Shown in pieces: positions 7,301 to 14,600 of a DNA stretch of 15,486 bases. The stretch is taken from NCBI GenBank assembly GCA_036564195.1, contig DATCLA010000010.1, positions 1 to 15,486 on the forward strand, given 5' to 3'. Below the pieces are notes generated by a model. That model did no database searches. It was not told where the DNA came from and was given only the letters and a program-made list of their open reading frames with translations. Each line of letters begins with the position of its first letter. The first letter of the stretch is position 1. Position numbers and translations under genes: made by a program. The DNA comes from DATCLA01 sp036564195 (GTDB lineage Bacteria > Bacillota > UBA4882 > UBA8346).

Positions 7301-9828
7301 CGGTGGAACGGGAGAAGGTCTATGATTATCAGATCGTGGAATTTAAGGAAAACTCCGGGGTGGTCAGTATTCCGGTTAAAGCGGAGTACAAACCCAATGT
7401 CTATGTTTCAGTCCATTTAATCCGTTCCATCAAGTCCCTGGAGAAACGGGCACCGGTGCGCGCTTATGGTACCGTGCCGCTGCAGGTAGATTGTAGCGAC
7501 CAGAAATTGCAGGTTGACTTGAAAGTACCCAACGAAGTCCGGCCCAAACGGGAACTGGAAGTACGGGTTAAACTTAACCGTAGTTCCGACCAGACTTATC
7601 TGACCTTGGCTGCGGTGGATGAGGGTATCTGTCAGCTGACTAATTATGAGGCCCCGGACCCGACGAAGTTCTTTTACGGTAAACGGAGTTTAAATATTAA
7701 CAGTTATGATCTCTATGGCATGATTCTACCCGAGGTGGAGTCGGTTAAACCCAAAAGCTCACCGGGTGGCGATGCTGATGTGGATGGGGTACGCAAACGT
7801 AACCTTAACCCGGTTTCGGTAAAACGAGTCAAACCGGTGTCACTTTGGTCGGGTTTGGTTAAAGTCGGCCGGAACGGCGAAGCCCGGATTAAACTGAAAA
7901 TTCCGCAGTTTAACGGGACATTGCGCTTGATGGCGGTGGCGGCATCCGGCAGCGATTTCGGTGCGGGGCAGAAGAAGCTAATCGTGCGCGACCCGATCGT
8001 TATTTCACCGACTTTCCCGCGTTTTGTCGCCGGGGGCGACCGTTTCACCGTCCCGGTATCGGTCTTCAACGGCACCGGTAAACCGGGTGAGTTCCGGGTC
8101 AGTCTCGACGCCAAAGGGCCGGTGACTTTATTAAACAGTAGCCAGCAGACTTTAACTTTGAAAAACCAGGAAGAACGGTTGGTCTACTTTGAGATGGAAG
8201 CCCGTAACGGTGTCGGCAAACTGTCGTTTACCGTGCAGGCAACGGGAAACAAACAAGATTGCGAAGTTCAGGAGGAGTTGGCGGTACGTCCGGCGGTTCC
8301 GTTAGTTAATGAAACCCGGTCCGGCTCGATAACGGTTAAAACTCCGTTGACCATCACTGCGGCCAACAAATGGCTGCCGGGTACGGCCAGTTACCAGTTG
8401 ACCCTGGCTCCCTTCCCAGGTCTGAAGTTCGCCGGCAGTTTACAATATTTACTGGGTTATCCCCATGGTTGCGTGGAGCAGACCACTTCCAAATTGTTCC
8501 CGTTATTATACTTTGATAATCTGGCCGAAGCGGCTCAAAGTGAAGTGTTCCAAGGCGGTAATGCCGATTACTATATCAACCAGGGTATTGAAAAATTAGC
8601 GGCGATGCAATTGCATGACGGCAACTTCTCCTATTGGCCCGGCGAGTCTTACAGTAATGAATGGAGTTCCATCTATGCCAGCCACTTTCTGGTAGAGGCG
8701 CGTAAAGCCGGTTATCCGGTGGCGGACCGGGTTTATGATCTGATGTTGAAAAACCTGCAAAACATCTCTAAAGTCAGTGACAATTCGGAATACCGGTTAC
8801 AGACCCGGATCTATGCCCTTTATGTGTTAAGTCTGGCGGGTAAGGCCCAGTTGAGTTCCATGGCTTACTTAAAGAATCTGGCCTGGGAGAAACTGAACGA
8901 TTATTCCCGGGCCCAACTGGCGGCAGCCTACTACTACGCCGGTGACCGGAAGACCGCCCGGCAATTGCTGCCCCGGACCTTTGCCCCTTCCAACGGAGTG
9001 CGGGAAACCGGTGGCAACTTCAATTCGGCCATCCGTGAAGACGCGATAATCTTAAGCGCTTTGGCGGATATCGACCCGCATAATCCGACGATCTTCAAAT
9101 TGGTTAACCGGTTGGCGCAAGCAGCCAAACCGGGACGCTGGGGGACTACCCAAGAAAATGCCTTTGCCCTGATGGCTCTGGGTAAGATTTATAAGCAGAA
9201 GAGTGAAGGGGGCTATCAAGGGGAGGTCTGGGTCAATAATACCAAGATTGCTACCTTTGACCATCAGCGGATTGTGAACTTGAAAGACTCCCGTTTGGGC
9301 AAGGGTCCGATCAAAGTGACGATCACCGGTAAAGGAGAATGTTACTATTACCTGAAAGCCAGCGGTGTCCCGCTGCAAAAGGATGTTCCCGAAACCAGTT
9401 ATGGCGTTCGGGTAACCCGTGAGTACCTGGACCGGCATGGCGATCGGATTGATCCTTCTCAAATTCGCCAAGGTGACTTGCTGGTAGCGCATTTAACCAT
9501 CAATACAATGCAGGACAATTTGGAGAACCTGGCTATTGTCGACCTGCTGCCGGGCGGTTTGGAGATTGACAACCCCCGCTTAGCCAACAATGCCAGTCTG
9601 ACCTGGATATCCGATAAATCTATCGTTCCCAATTACATGGATATTCGTGATGACCGGTTAATTCTGTTCGCCAGTCTGTCCCAGCGTGGCGTCTACCATT
9701 TCTATTATGCATTACGGGCAGTAACCTGCGGTGAATTTGTACTGCCGTCAGTGAAAGCGGAATGCATGTATGAACCGGAGATCAACAGTTACACTTCAAG
9801 CGGACAGATTACCATCGGGAGAGATTAA
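4387..9828 (+). CDS. yfhM: Membrane-anchored bacterial alpha-2-macroglobulin with CVEQ thioester
   Basis: 1813 residues, the normal size for bacterial alpha-2-macroglobulins (E. coli YfhM/ECAM about 1650). These proteins sit at the envelope, are cut in a bait region by an attacking protease, and trap it covalently by a Cys-Gln thioester. Residues 26-48 form one hydrophobic anchor; there is no lipobox Cys, unlike ECAM. Tandem macroglobulin domains follow, with the MG2-type YMDRDIFRPGD near 589-600. A variable, charged stretch before the A2M domain (SVKPKSSPGGDADVDG) is a bait-like candidate. The A2M domain begins around SLWSGLVKVG (W1154), and the alpha-helical thioester domain carries GYPHGCVEQTTS with C1362 and Q1365 intact. 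The C-terminal domain includes LLPGGLEIDNPR. The ATG at 4387 follows GAAGAGGGG; the 56 upstream in-frame codons back to 4219 are AT-rich and unlike the protein. It lies two bases before the PBP1C gene. Symbol by homology to the E. coli pair. Confidence 0.93.
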   Translation: MQLKTVISSFWDRMQQSKLIQNHRRVLLIGGITLILLLVIGHMVVAFLDKGVKFVALDPDQDIDIKTNLTFVFSADAVDAEQVGTTLTKPLIKFTPHISGRFRWISRRELRFLPEAPFQPSTEYEAELQSELVTVKDRFLSGKRKIKFNTELFKVEGISVSFAYPETRKKGLHLQASLNFNYPVDAAELQKALEIKFVQSKQEIRYNLATTGKSNNFLLTSELLQMEDQDKKIELTLPKGFRCVGGTIGLADTYTQTAVLGAKKPLTVIEAIPKNSETRCWIAVRCSEAVEPKDLTGFIRLKPEVPFKAQVEGNYILIKSDRFKSGESYNLRLASGLPSFNGYPLKREFSATVVFTDLEPSLRFNSPGRYLSSKGHLNLGLETVNIEKVNLEISQIYANNIVTYLTSTNDGAYTYSAYVERLGRVAKSEILNIDAPKNEMVTTPINLKEYLTGNFRGIIQVVAYNDDERWIQDSKYVIVTDLGIVGKMGRDELVVWVNSLETMKPRDKVKVSLISRNNQVLATAETDNQGVARFKEIQKACKGFTPYVILAELGKDFAFINFDSSLIENADFDIRGRQHLVDGYEAFLYMDRDIFRPGDQANLAALIRGVNATMPPEFPVRLEIKQPDGRIFQEYKSSTADRGCCEFSFAIPEYAQTGRYQANLLVADEIVGSTSFSVEDFMPERIKVTAKTDRSEYFAGDHAEIRVEGMNLFGPPAAGRRSELKVILEPVKFTAPSFTTFVFGDPEQPFTTKEQELGESKLDESGVATYSYDFPDGLTPPAKIRAIFHATVLEDSGRAVSSYKAVDLHAYERYIGIKPLSDESYCEIGKPYSIRYVVVDPQGRPVDQATLDLEVYRITWNSIYRKNESGRYEYVSEEEKERVYRGTLTAGKKEQTYQYIPKDYGRYQIVLKDCDGAARAVASFYASGWGYSPWSMEAPEKVDLELERKTYKVGEQAKLQVKAPFSGKALVTVEREKVYDYQIVEFKENSGVVSIPVKAEYKPNVYVSVHLIRSIKSLEKRAPVRAYGTVPLQVDCSDQKLQVDLKVPNEVRPKRELEVRVKLNRSSDQTYLTLAAVDEGICQLTNYEAPDPTKFFYGKRSLNINSYDLYGMILPEVESVKPKSSPGGDADVDGVRKRNLNPVSVKRVKPVSLWSGLVKVGRNGEARIKLKIPQFNGTLRLMAVAASGSDFGAGQKKLIVRDPIVISPTFPRFVAGGDRFTVPVSVFNGTGKPGEFRVSLDAKGPVTLLNSSQQTLTLKNQEERLVYFEMEARNGVGKLSFTVQATGNKQDCEVQEELAVRPAVPLVNETRSGSITVKTPLTITAANKWLPGTASYQLTLAPFPGLKFAGSLQYLLGYPHGCVEQTTSKLFPLLYFDNLAEAAQSEVFQGGNADYYINQGIEKLAAMQLHDGNFSYWPGESYSNEWSSIYASHFLVEARKAGYPVADRVYDLMLKNLQNISKVSDNSEYRLQTRIYALYVLSLAGKAQLSSMAYLKNLAWEKLNDYSRAQLAAAYYYAGDRKTARQLLPRTFAPSNGVRETGGNFNSAIREDAIILSALADIDPHNPTIFKLVNRLAQAAKPGRWGTTQENAFALMALGKIYKQKSEGGYQGEVWVNNTKIATFDHQRIVNLKDSRLGKGPIKVTITGKGECYYYLKASGVPLQKDVPETSYGVRVTREYLDRHGDRIDPSQIRQGDLLVAHLTINTMQDNLENLAIVDLLPGGLEIDNPRLANNASLTWISDKSIVPNYMDIRDDRLILFASLSQRGVYHFYYALRAVTCGEFVLPSVKAECMYEPEINSYTSSGQITIGRD

Positions 9829-9830
9829 GG

Positions 9831-12206
9831 ATGCTGCAGGGATGCAAATTAATTGAAACTCTCACCAACCTCCGGATAATCCGGGAGTTGGTTAAGAACG
9901 AAAAAGTGCGAAGGGTAGGAGTGATTACACTCCTATCTTTCCTTTGTTTTAAGCTGATTATGTTTGTAATCCCTTTGCCGGAGCAGAGGTTGTTCCGGCC
10001 TACTTCGACGCTGGTCTTTGATAGAAAAGCCCGGCTGTTGCGGGCTTTTACCTCCCGGGATGATATGTGGCGGGTCCGGACTGCATTGGATCAAATCTCA
10101 CCGGTGTTGCAAAAGTTTCAAATTGCTTACGAAGACCGTTGGTTTTATTGGCATCCTGGCATTAATCCCTTTGCCATGGTACGGGCTTTGCGGCAAAACC
10201 TCACCAGGAAACGGATTGTTTCGGGAGGTTCCACCCTGACAATGCAGATCGCCCGAATGATGGAGCCGAAAAGCCGGAACTGGTGGAACAAATTAATTGA
10301 GATTCTCCGTGCGATCCAACTGGAACAACGTTTCGGGAAACGTAAATTGTTGGAGATTTATTACAACATTGCGCCTTACGGCGGCAACATTGAAGGGGTG
10401 GCGGCAGCGGCCTGGTTATATTTCGGCAAAGAGCCGTCCCAGCTAAGTTATGGTGAAGCGGCGCTTTTAACAGCGCTGCCGAATTCCCCCACCGCCTACC
10501 GGCCGGACCTTTACCCGGAACGGGCCCGGCGCGCCCGGGATAAAGTCTTGCGCATCGTTTACCAAAGAGGCTTAATTACCAAGGCTGAATATAAGGAAGC
10601 GTTATTGGAAGCTATTCCGGAACGCCGTCAGGAACTGCCGATGATCGCTCCTCATTTTTGTGAGGAAATCGAGCGCAGTCACCCGGATGATTCCCGGGTC
10701 TATTCCACACTAAATTTAAAACTCCAGGTAATGGTGGAAAATTTACTGAAATCCCATATCCGGAAGTTACGTAATGAAGAAATTACCAATGGGGCGGTGG
10801 TGGTGATTGACAACCGCACCAATGAACTGCTGGCTGCTGCGGGTTCCGCCGACTTTCACGACCAGGCTGCCTCCGGACAGGTTAACGGATACCGAGCGCC
10901 CCGCTCCCCGGGTTCGGCGTTAAAACCATTTATTTACGCCATGGGATTGGACCAAAGTTTGATTTCAACCCAGCATTACCTGGAAGACGTACCCATCGAT
11001 TTTCGGGGCGGTTATTCGCCGGAAAATTATGACCGGCAATTTAACGGAACCGTCTCGGCCCGGGAAGCCCTGGAACGCTCTTTAAATGTTCCTGCGATTA
11101 ACCTGTTGCGGATGTTGGGTGATAATGGGCTTTACCGGCTGTTGCGCAAAGCGAAATTTTCAACCGTTGCCTCCGAGGACCATTATGGTTTAACCATCGC
11201 TTTGGGAGGGTGCGAGGTCACTTTGTTGGAAATTACCGCATTATACTCAAGCCTGGCTAATCAAGGCCTTTATCGCTTGCCCAAAATGTACCGGGAGCAA
11301 GTGACACCGGAACCAGTCCGCTTATTCAGCCCGGGAGCGGCTTATCTGATTACGGATATTTTAACCGGGGTAACCCGGCCGGATCTGCCGACTTGTTGGG
11401 AGTTCACATCATTACCCCGGATCGCTTGGAAGACCGGTACTTCCTATGGTCACCGCGATGCCTGGAGTATCGGTTACAATCCCCGCTATACCGTAGGGGT
11501 CTGGGTCGGCAACTTTTCCGGGGAAGGTAAACCCGGCATTATCGGTACCGAAGCAGCAGCCCCACTGTTATTTGACATTTTCAATAAAATTGGCGGTAAT
11601 ACCAGAGGTTGGTTTAAGCGCCCGGATTCGGTGGGAACCCGGCAGGTCTGCGCGGTCAGTGGCCAAGTCCCCGGCCGGCATTGCCGGACCCGGGTCACTG
11701 AACTGTGTCTGGTGGACCATGCGCTGCAACAGGAATGCACATTTCATCAGAGTTTTCTCATCGACGCCCAAACGGGTTACCGGCTCCCGCCGCACTACGT
11801 TACCGCCCGCCAGACTGTTGAAAAAGTTTATATCAAATGGCCGCCGCGGGTTGCCGCCTGGATGGAAGGCAACGGCACTCCCCCGGAAGCGATTCCGGAA
11901 TTACTGCCCGAATGGCAGCAGGTACTGCCGGGGCAAGCTCCGGTAATCCGCTCGCCTGCAGCGAATTTTCAATATCAGTTGCGGGAAGGTATCGCTTCCG
12001 AATACCAGAAAATTTGTCTGGAAGCGGCTGCTCCCAATGATGTCCATAAGTTGTACTGGTTTGTCGACGGTAAGTTGGTGGGGACGGTCCGACCGGGAGA
12101 AAAGCTTTTTTATCCCCCGGAAGTAGGCGAGCACTGGGTCGTCTGCCAGGATGATCAGGGACGCAGCACCAAGGTGAAACTGGTAGTTAAGGATAGTGGG
12201 TTTTGA
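9831..12206 (+). CDS. pbpC: Penicillin-binding protein 1C, bifunctional peptidoglycan synthase
   Basis: 791 residues. It polymerises lipid II into glycan strands and cross-links the peptides on the outer face of the membrane. A hydrophobic segment near 30-48 is the membrane anchor. The GT51 transglycosylase domain has EDRWFYWHPG (catalytic E101), GGSTLTMQIAR and KLLEIYYN. The transpeptidase domain has the nucleophile in SALK (S362, K365), SLN (S417, N419) and KTGTS beginning at K534. The C-terminal beta domain (PVIRSPAANF to the end) is the BiPBP_C domain that marks PBP1C as opposed to PBP1A/1B. Four or more Cys lie between 600 and 640 (CAVSGQVPGRHC, TELCLVDH, QQEC), also typical of PBP1C. 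It starts two bases after the alpha-2-macroglobulin stop, with GGGAGA and AAGG inside the end of that gene, so translation is probably coupled. In E. coli the same pair is adjacent, and PBP1C is thought to repair wall breached where the protease trap acts. Confidence 0.94.
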   Translation: MLQGCKLIETLTNLRIIRELVKNEKVRRVGVITLLSFLCFKLIMFVIPLPEQRLFRPTSTLVFDRKARLLRAFTSRDDMWRVRTALDQISPVLQKFQIAYEDRWFYWHPGINPFAMVRALRQNLTRKRIVSGGSTLTMQIARMMEPKSRNWWNKLIEILRAIQLEQRFGKRKLLEIYYNIAPYGGNIEGVAAAAWLYFGKEPSQLSYGEAALLTALPNSPTAYRPDLYPERARRARDKVLRIVYQRGLITKAEYKEALLEAIPERRQELPMIAPHFCEEIERSHPDDSRVYSTLNLKLQVMVENLLKSHIRKLRNEEITNGAVVVIDNRTNELLAAAGSADFHDQAASGQVNGYRAPRSPGSALKPFIYAMGLDQSLISTQHYLEDVPIDFRGGYSPENYDRQFNGTVSAREALERSLNVPAINLLRMLGDNGLYRLLRKAKFSTVASEDHYGLTIALGGCEVTLLEITALYSSLANQGLYRLPKMYREQVTPEPVRLFSPGAAYLITDILTGVTRPDLPTCWEFTSLPRIAWKTGTSYGHRDAWSIGYNPRYTVGVWVGNFSGEGKPGIIGTEAAAPLLFDIFNKIGGNTRGWFKRPDSVGTRQVCAVSGQVPGRHCRTRVTELCLVDHALQQECTFHQSFLIDAQTGYRLPPHYVTARQTVEKVYIKWPPRVAAWMEGNGTPPEAIPELLPEWQQVLPGQAPVIRSPAANFQYQLREGIASEYQKICLEAAAPNDVHKLYWFVDGKLVGTVRPGEKLFYPPEVGEHWVVCQDDQGRSTKVKLVVKDSGF

Positions 12207-12312
12207 AGGGGAATACCTGGATTTGGCGATGAATCTTTAGCAAGGAATGGCATTCACTAGAACTTAATTATTTTCAGGTAAATGTGTTGAAGGTTTGAGG
12301 GTGATGGAGAAA

Positions 12313-12347
12313 GCAAAAAAGAAGCGACTTTCAAACTGAAAATCGCT
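12313..12347 (-). terminator. Minus-strand terminator of the SHOCT/GH5-relic unit
   Basis: Read on the minus strand, AGCGATTTTC and GAAAGTCGCT form a ten-position stem with one mismatch and a five-base loop (plus positions 12323-12332 and 12338-12347), followed by CTTCTTTTTT. It lies about 60 bases past the end of the GH5 relic, so it ends minus-strand transcription; there is no T-run on the plus strand. Confidence 0.7.
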
Positions 12348-12380
12348 CCTAAAAGGAGCCCCGGAGCAGTTGCCCGGGGC
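12345..12380. repeat. Two abutting hairpins in the convergent gap
   Basis: GCTCC-TAAAA-GGAGC (12345-12359) is a perfect hairpin. It touches a GC-rich one, GCCCCGG (12358-12364) with CCGGGGC (12374-12380) around a nine-base loop. Both lie between convergent pbpC and the minus-strand unit. Neither has a plus-strand T-run. They may block read-through from pbpC without a classical terminator. Confidence 0.45.
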
Positions 12381-12405
12381 CTGGTTGGCATTCTATTAAT
12401 AAATA

Positions 12406-12652
12406 TTATTGGACTGTTAGGCAGTTGACATAGATGGCGGATATGCCTTTGGAGTTGGGAGCGGATCTGAATTCCACTCCGTATCCTTTTATATCATTAC
12501 AATTACAGTTTGTTTTATCCAGGTTATTGTTGCTACTATTTTGATAATTGTAACCGAATTCAGCGACGATTATCGGTAACCCCAGTTGTTTAATAGCCGT
12601 CAATTCGGTATGGACTTTAGCCGGATCATTCCAAAGGCCATACTTATAACCC
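12406..12652 (-). pseudogene. C-terminal stub of a GH5-like glycanase
   Basis: The minus strand from about 12652 reads about 80 residues beginning GYKYGLWNDPAKVHTELTAI and continuing KQLGLPIIVAEFGYNY. This matches the region of clan GH-A, family 5 endoglucanases and mannanases that carries the nucleophile: a loop, a helix, then the beta-7 strand ending in EFG (usually GLPLIVGEFG). Everything upstream of it in the fold, including the acid/base NE motif, is missing. The frame is closed by TAG just before the first residue and overlaps the last codons of the SHOCT gene. The tail after EFG (NNNLDKTNCNCND...) does not look like a normal GH5 end. The first usable ATG/GTG/TTG is internal (near 12603), with no clear ribosome binding site. 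It is a relic of a secreted polysaccharide hydrolase; which substrate cannot be told. Confidence 0.55.
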
Positions 12653-13435
12653 TAATAACTGTTTCTTTTTTGCCTCAAATTCTTCAGGCGAAATAGTTCC
12701 TGCATCAAGTAATTCTTTAAACTTTTTGATTTCATCCGCCACAGATATACCTGCCTGAACTGGCTGGGATGATTGGCTGTTTGCATTTCTCAGCTGATCA
12801 AGCACCTCGTGTACTTTGGCATTGATTTTCTGTGCCGATTCTTTATTGAGACCAACGTTAAATGTTTCTTTAATGGTATCAATTGTCATAACGCCAAATA
12901 AAACCCCGGATTTAAAGGTAATATCGTTAATATTATCCAGATAGACAGTTTGCAAATTTTCTCCGGCAATCATATTTTTTTGAGCCATAATAATCCGTTT
13001 ATTGGTAATGGCATAGGCAAAATAATTATCATGCTTAGTCGGTGATTCATAATTATGCAGACCAATAAAGGTCATTAATACTTCCTCTTTATCCATTAAA
13101 GATTTTTCTATCACTTGAAAGTGTTTAACACCCCATTTTTCATTCCACCCTGAACCGTATCCGTTTTGTTTACAGTAATTGTACATACCTTCTGCTAACT
13201 GAAGGGGATTTTTTTCAAGCTTATCGGCGCGTTGCGCTTGCTGCTGCTCATTACCGTCAATTAATTCTTTTATTTCTTCAATAGTCAGTTTTGTCACATT
13301 CACTTTCATCATTCCACCGGCCTTTTTTAAACACGCTGGACAAATCCAAGCATCTGAACGGGCAACTTTATACCGATTTAGGCCTGCTTCGTTACCGCAA
13401 ATACCACAAACCGCTTTTAAACTGAAAAATCCCAC
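12644..13435 (-). CDS. Zinc-ribbon (DUF4428-like) / PH-like / SHOCT domain protein
   Basis: 263 residues. The N-terminus carries a treble-clef-like zinc ribbon with C10, C13, C32 and C35 (CGICG ... CPAC), as in DUF4428. A charged helical region follows (about 45-110). A bacterial PH-like domain spans about 116-217, with the family's typical strands YFAYAITNKRIIMAQ and TVYLDNINDITFKSG. The last 32 residues (from 232, DEIKKFKELLDAGTISPEEF) are a SHOCT domain, a short C-terminal helical pair thought to mediate oligomerisation. Proteins of this build are common in Firmicutes genomes, phages and mobile elements; their function is unknown. The GTG at 13435 is preferred over the GTG at 13444 because AAGGAA lies nine bases before it, whereas it directly abuts the earlier codon. 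No signal peptide or membrane segment is visible, so it is probably cytoplasmic. A well-formed promoter lies upstream. Confidence 0.85.
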   Translation of the reverse strand: MGFFSLKAVCGICGNEAGLNRYKVARSDAWICPACLKKAGGMMKVNVTKLTIEEIKELIDGNEQQQAQRADKLEKNPLQLAEGMYNYCKQNGYGSGWNEKWGVKHFQVIEKSLMDKEEVLMTFIGLHNYESPTKHDNYFAYAITNKRIIMAQKNMIAGENLQTVYLDNINDITFKSGVLFGVMTIDTIKETFNVGLNKESAQKINAKVHEVLDQLRNANSQSSQPVQAGISVADEIKKFKELLDAGTISPEEFEAKKKQLLGL

Positions 13436-13459
13436 ATAAAACACTTCCTTTTTATTTTT

Positions 13460-13488
13460 ATAGTACCATAAATTGCATGATTATTCAA
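13460..13488 (-). promoter_or_regulatory. Sigma-A promoter for the SHOCT-domain gene
   Basis: On the minus strand TTGAAT (plus 13483-13488) and TACTAT (plus 13460-13465) are separated by exactly 17 bases. Transcription would begin near 13453, leaving a leader of just under 20 bases that contains the AAGGAA ribosome binding site. Confidence 0.65.
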
Positions 13489-13565
13489 TATTAGGAAATA
13501 AATACTAAGATCTTAACTTTATTCTAACCTGACTTTTGCCGGTTAATTAAAAACAGACAGTTTTT

Positions 13566-13650
13566 ACGTCCCGAGTAAGGCTTGGGCTATGGTTTACAAA
13601 TAGTAAATGTTTCGATTCGGGCAAGGAATGAGGATGAAAGTATCGAAACA
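13566..13650 (+). promoter_or_regulatory. Structured leader upstream of the TSUP gene
   Basis: Several pairings are possible in the 5' region. CCCGAG (13570-13575) pairs with CTTGGG (13581-13586), TTTAC (13593-13597) with GTAAA (13603-13607), and GTTTCGAT (13609-13616) with ATCGAAAC (13642-13649). An alternative pairs CCCGAGT (13570-13576) with ATTCGGG (13615-13621) and would break the first and third stems. Mutually exclusive stems about 60 bases before the start suggest a leader regulator or riboswitch-like element. I do not recognise it as a known class, and no terminator T-run follows. Confidence 0.35.
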
Positions 13651-13710
13651 CCAATAAATGTTGATTTTGTTTAACATTGAAATAGATAAAAAAACAATGG
13701 GGGTTGGTAA

Positions 13711-14448
13711 ATGCTAATCTTTGTAATTGTTGGATTTTTTGCTCAGTTAATTGACGGCGCTTTGGGAATGGCCTACGGAGTCAGTTCGACGACGTTTCTG
13801 CTTTATGCCGGGGTACCAACGGTGATCGCCAGCGCCAGTGTACATATGGCAGAAGTCTTTACAACATTGGTTTCCGGAATATCCCATCTGAGTTTTAACA
13901 ACATTGACCGGAAGCTGTTACAGAAATTATTAATCCCTGGCGTGCTGGGGGGAATTGTAGGAGCGTATTTGCTTACTAATATTTCTACCAAAGTGATTAA
14001 ACCCTTTATCAATGGATACTTAGTTATTATGGGAATTATCATAGTTGTTAAAGTCTTTAAAACAAGCAATTCTCAAGTGTTTTCCAATAGTAAAGCATGG
14101 CTGTTGGGGTTAACCGGCGGTTTTTTTGATGCGATTGGCGGAGGTGGTTGGGGCCCGATTGTCACCTCAAGTCTGGTGGCTGCTGGCCAACCTCCCCGTT
14201 TTGTAGTGGGAACGGTTAATGTGGCTGAATTTTTTGTAACTGTGGCCCAGGTGACTACTTTTGTTACAATCTTGGGGTTGAAACAGCATTGGAAGGCAGT
14301 GGCCGGACTGGCATTGGGGGGAATGTTGGCTGCTCCGTTAGCTGCTTTTGGTTGTAAGAAGATAGCGCCGCGCGTTTTAATGTTTTTAGTCGGGGCTTTG
14401 ATCATTTTTTTAAACATTAAGTCATTAATAACGTTTTTTCTTAACTGA
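13711..14448 (+). CDS. TSUP-family (TauE/SafE) membrane anion transporter
   Basis: 245 residues, the normal size for the family. TSUP proteins move sulfite, sulfoacetate or related organic and sulfur anions across the cytoplasmic membrane. About seven to eight hydrophobic segments are visible. The protein is an internal duplication typical of the family. The first half has IDGALGMAYGVSSTTFLLYAG (D15) then VIASASVHMAEVFTTLVSG. The second has FFDAIGGGGWGPIVTSSLVAAG (D140) then FVVGTVNVAEFFVTVAQ. This clade, with DGALGMAYG and GGGGWGP, is often found with sulfate or cysteine assimilation genes, but no such neighbour is in view, so the substrate is inferred only. The ATG at 13711 has GGGGGTTGG upstream (GGGGG at 13699-13703, seven bases before). 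It diverges from the SHOCT gene, and the 275-base gap between them holds the candidate structured leader. No clear terminator follows. Confidence 0.9.
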   Translation: MLIFVIVGFFAQLIDGALGMAYGVSSTTFLLYAGVPTVIASASVHMAEVFTTLVSGISHLSFNNIDRKLLQKLLIPGVLGGIVGAYLLTNISTKVIKPFINGYLVIMGIIIVVKVFKTSNSQVFSNSKAWLLGLTGGFFDAIGGGGWGPIVTSSLVAAGQPPRFVVGTVNVAEFFVTVAQVTTFVTILGLKQHWKAVAGLALGGMLAAPLAAFGCKKIAPRVLMFLVGALIIFLNIKSLITFFLN

Positions 14449-14600
14449 ATCACGGTAGGGAGCGGAACTATACATTAGAGCTTGCAAATCCGGTAACGAG
14501 CAATCGGCAACAGGCAAGGGACAATGGTTGAGGGCAACCTATGAAATTTGTCCAATCGCTGATTTAATGGTGAGTGGTAATTACAATTGGTTAAAAAATC

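Noticed and set aside
11486..12134. Overlapping ORFs on both strands within the 3' end of pbpC
   Set aside because: They lie inside the conserved PBP1C C-terminal region and have no features of their own.
14073..14453. 126-codon minus-strand ORF opposite the TSUP gene
   Set aside because: It mirrors the codon pattern of a clear membrane transporter; its low-complexity Pro/Ala/Lys content is a shadow.
14449..14600. Short frames after the TSUP gene, such as an ATG at 14569
   Set aside because: About 20 codons, with no ribosome site and no similarity that I recognise.
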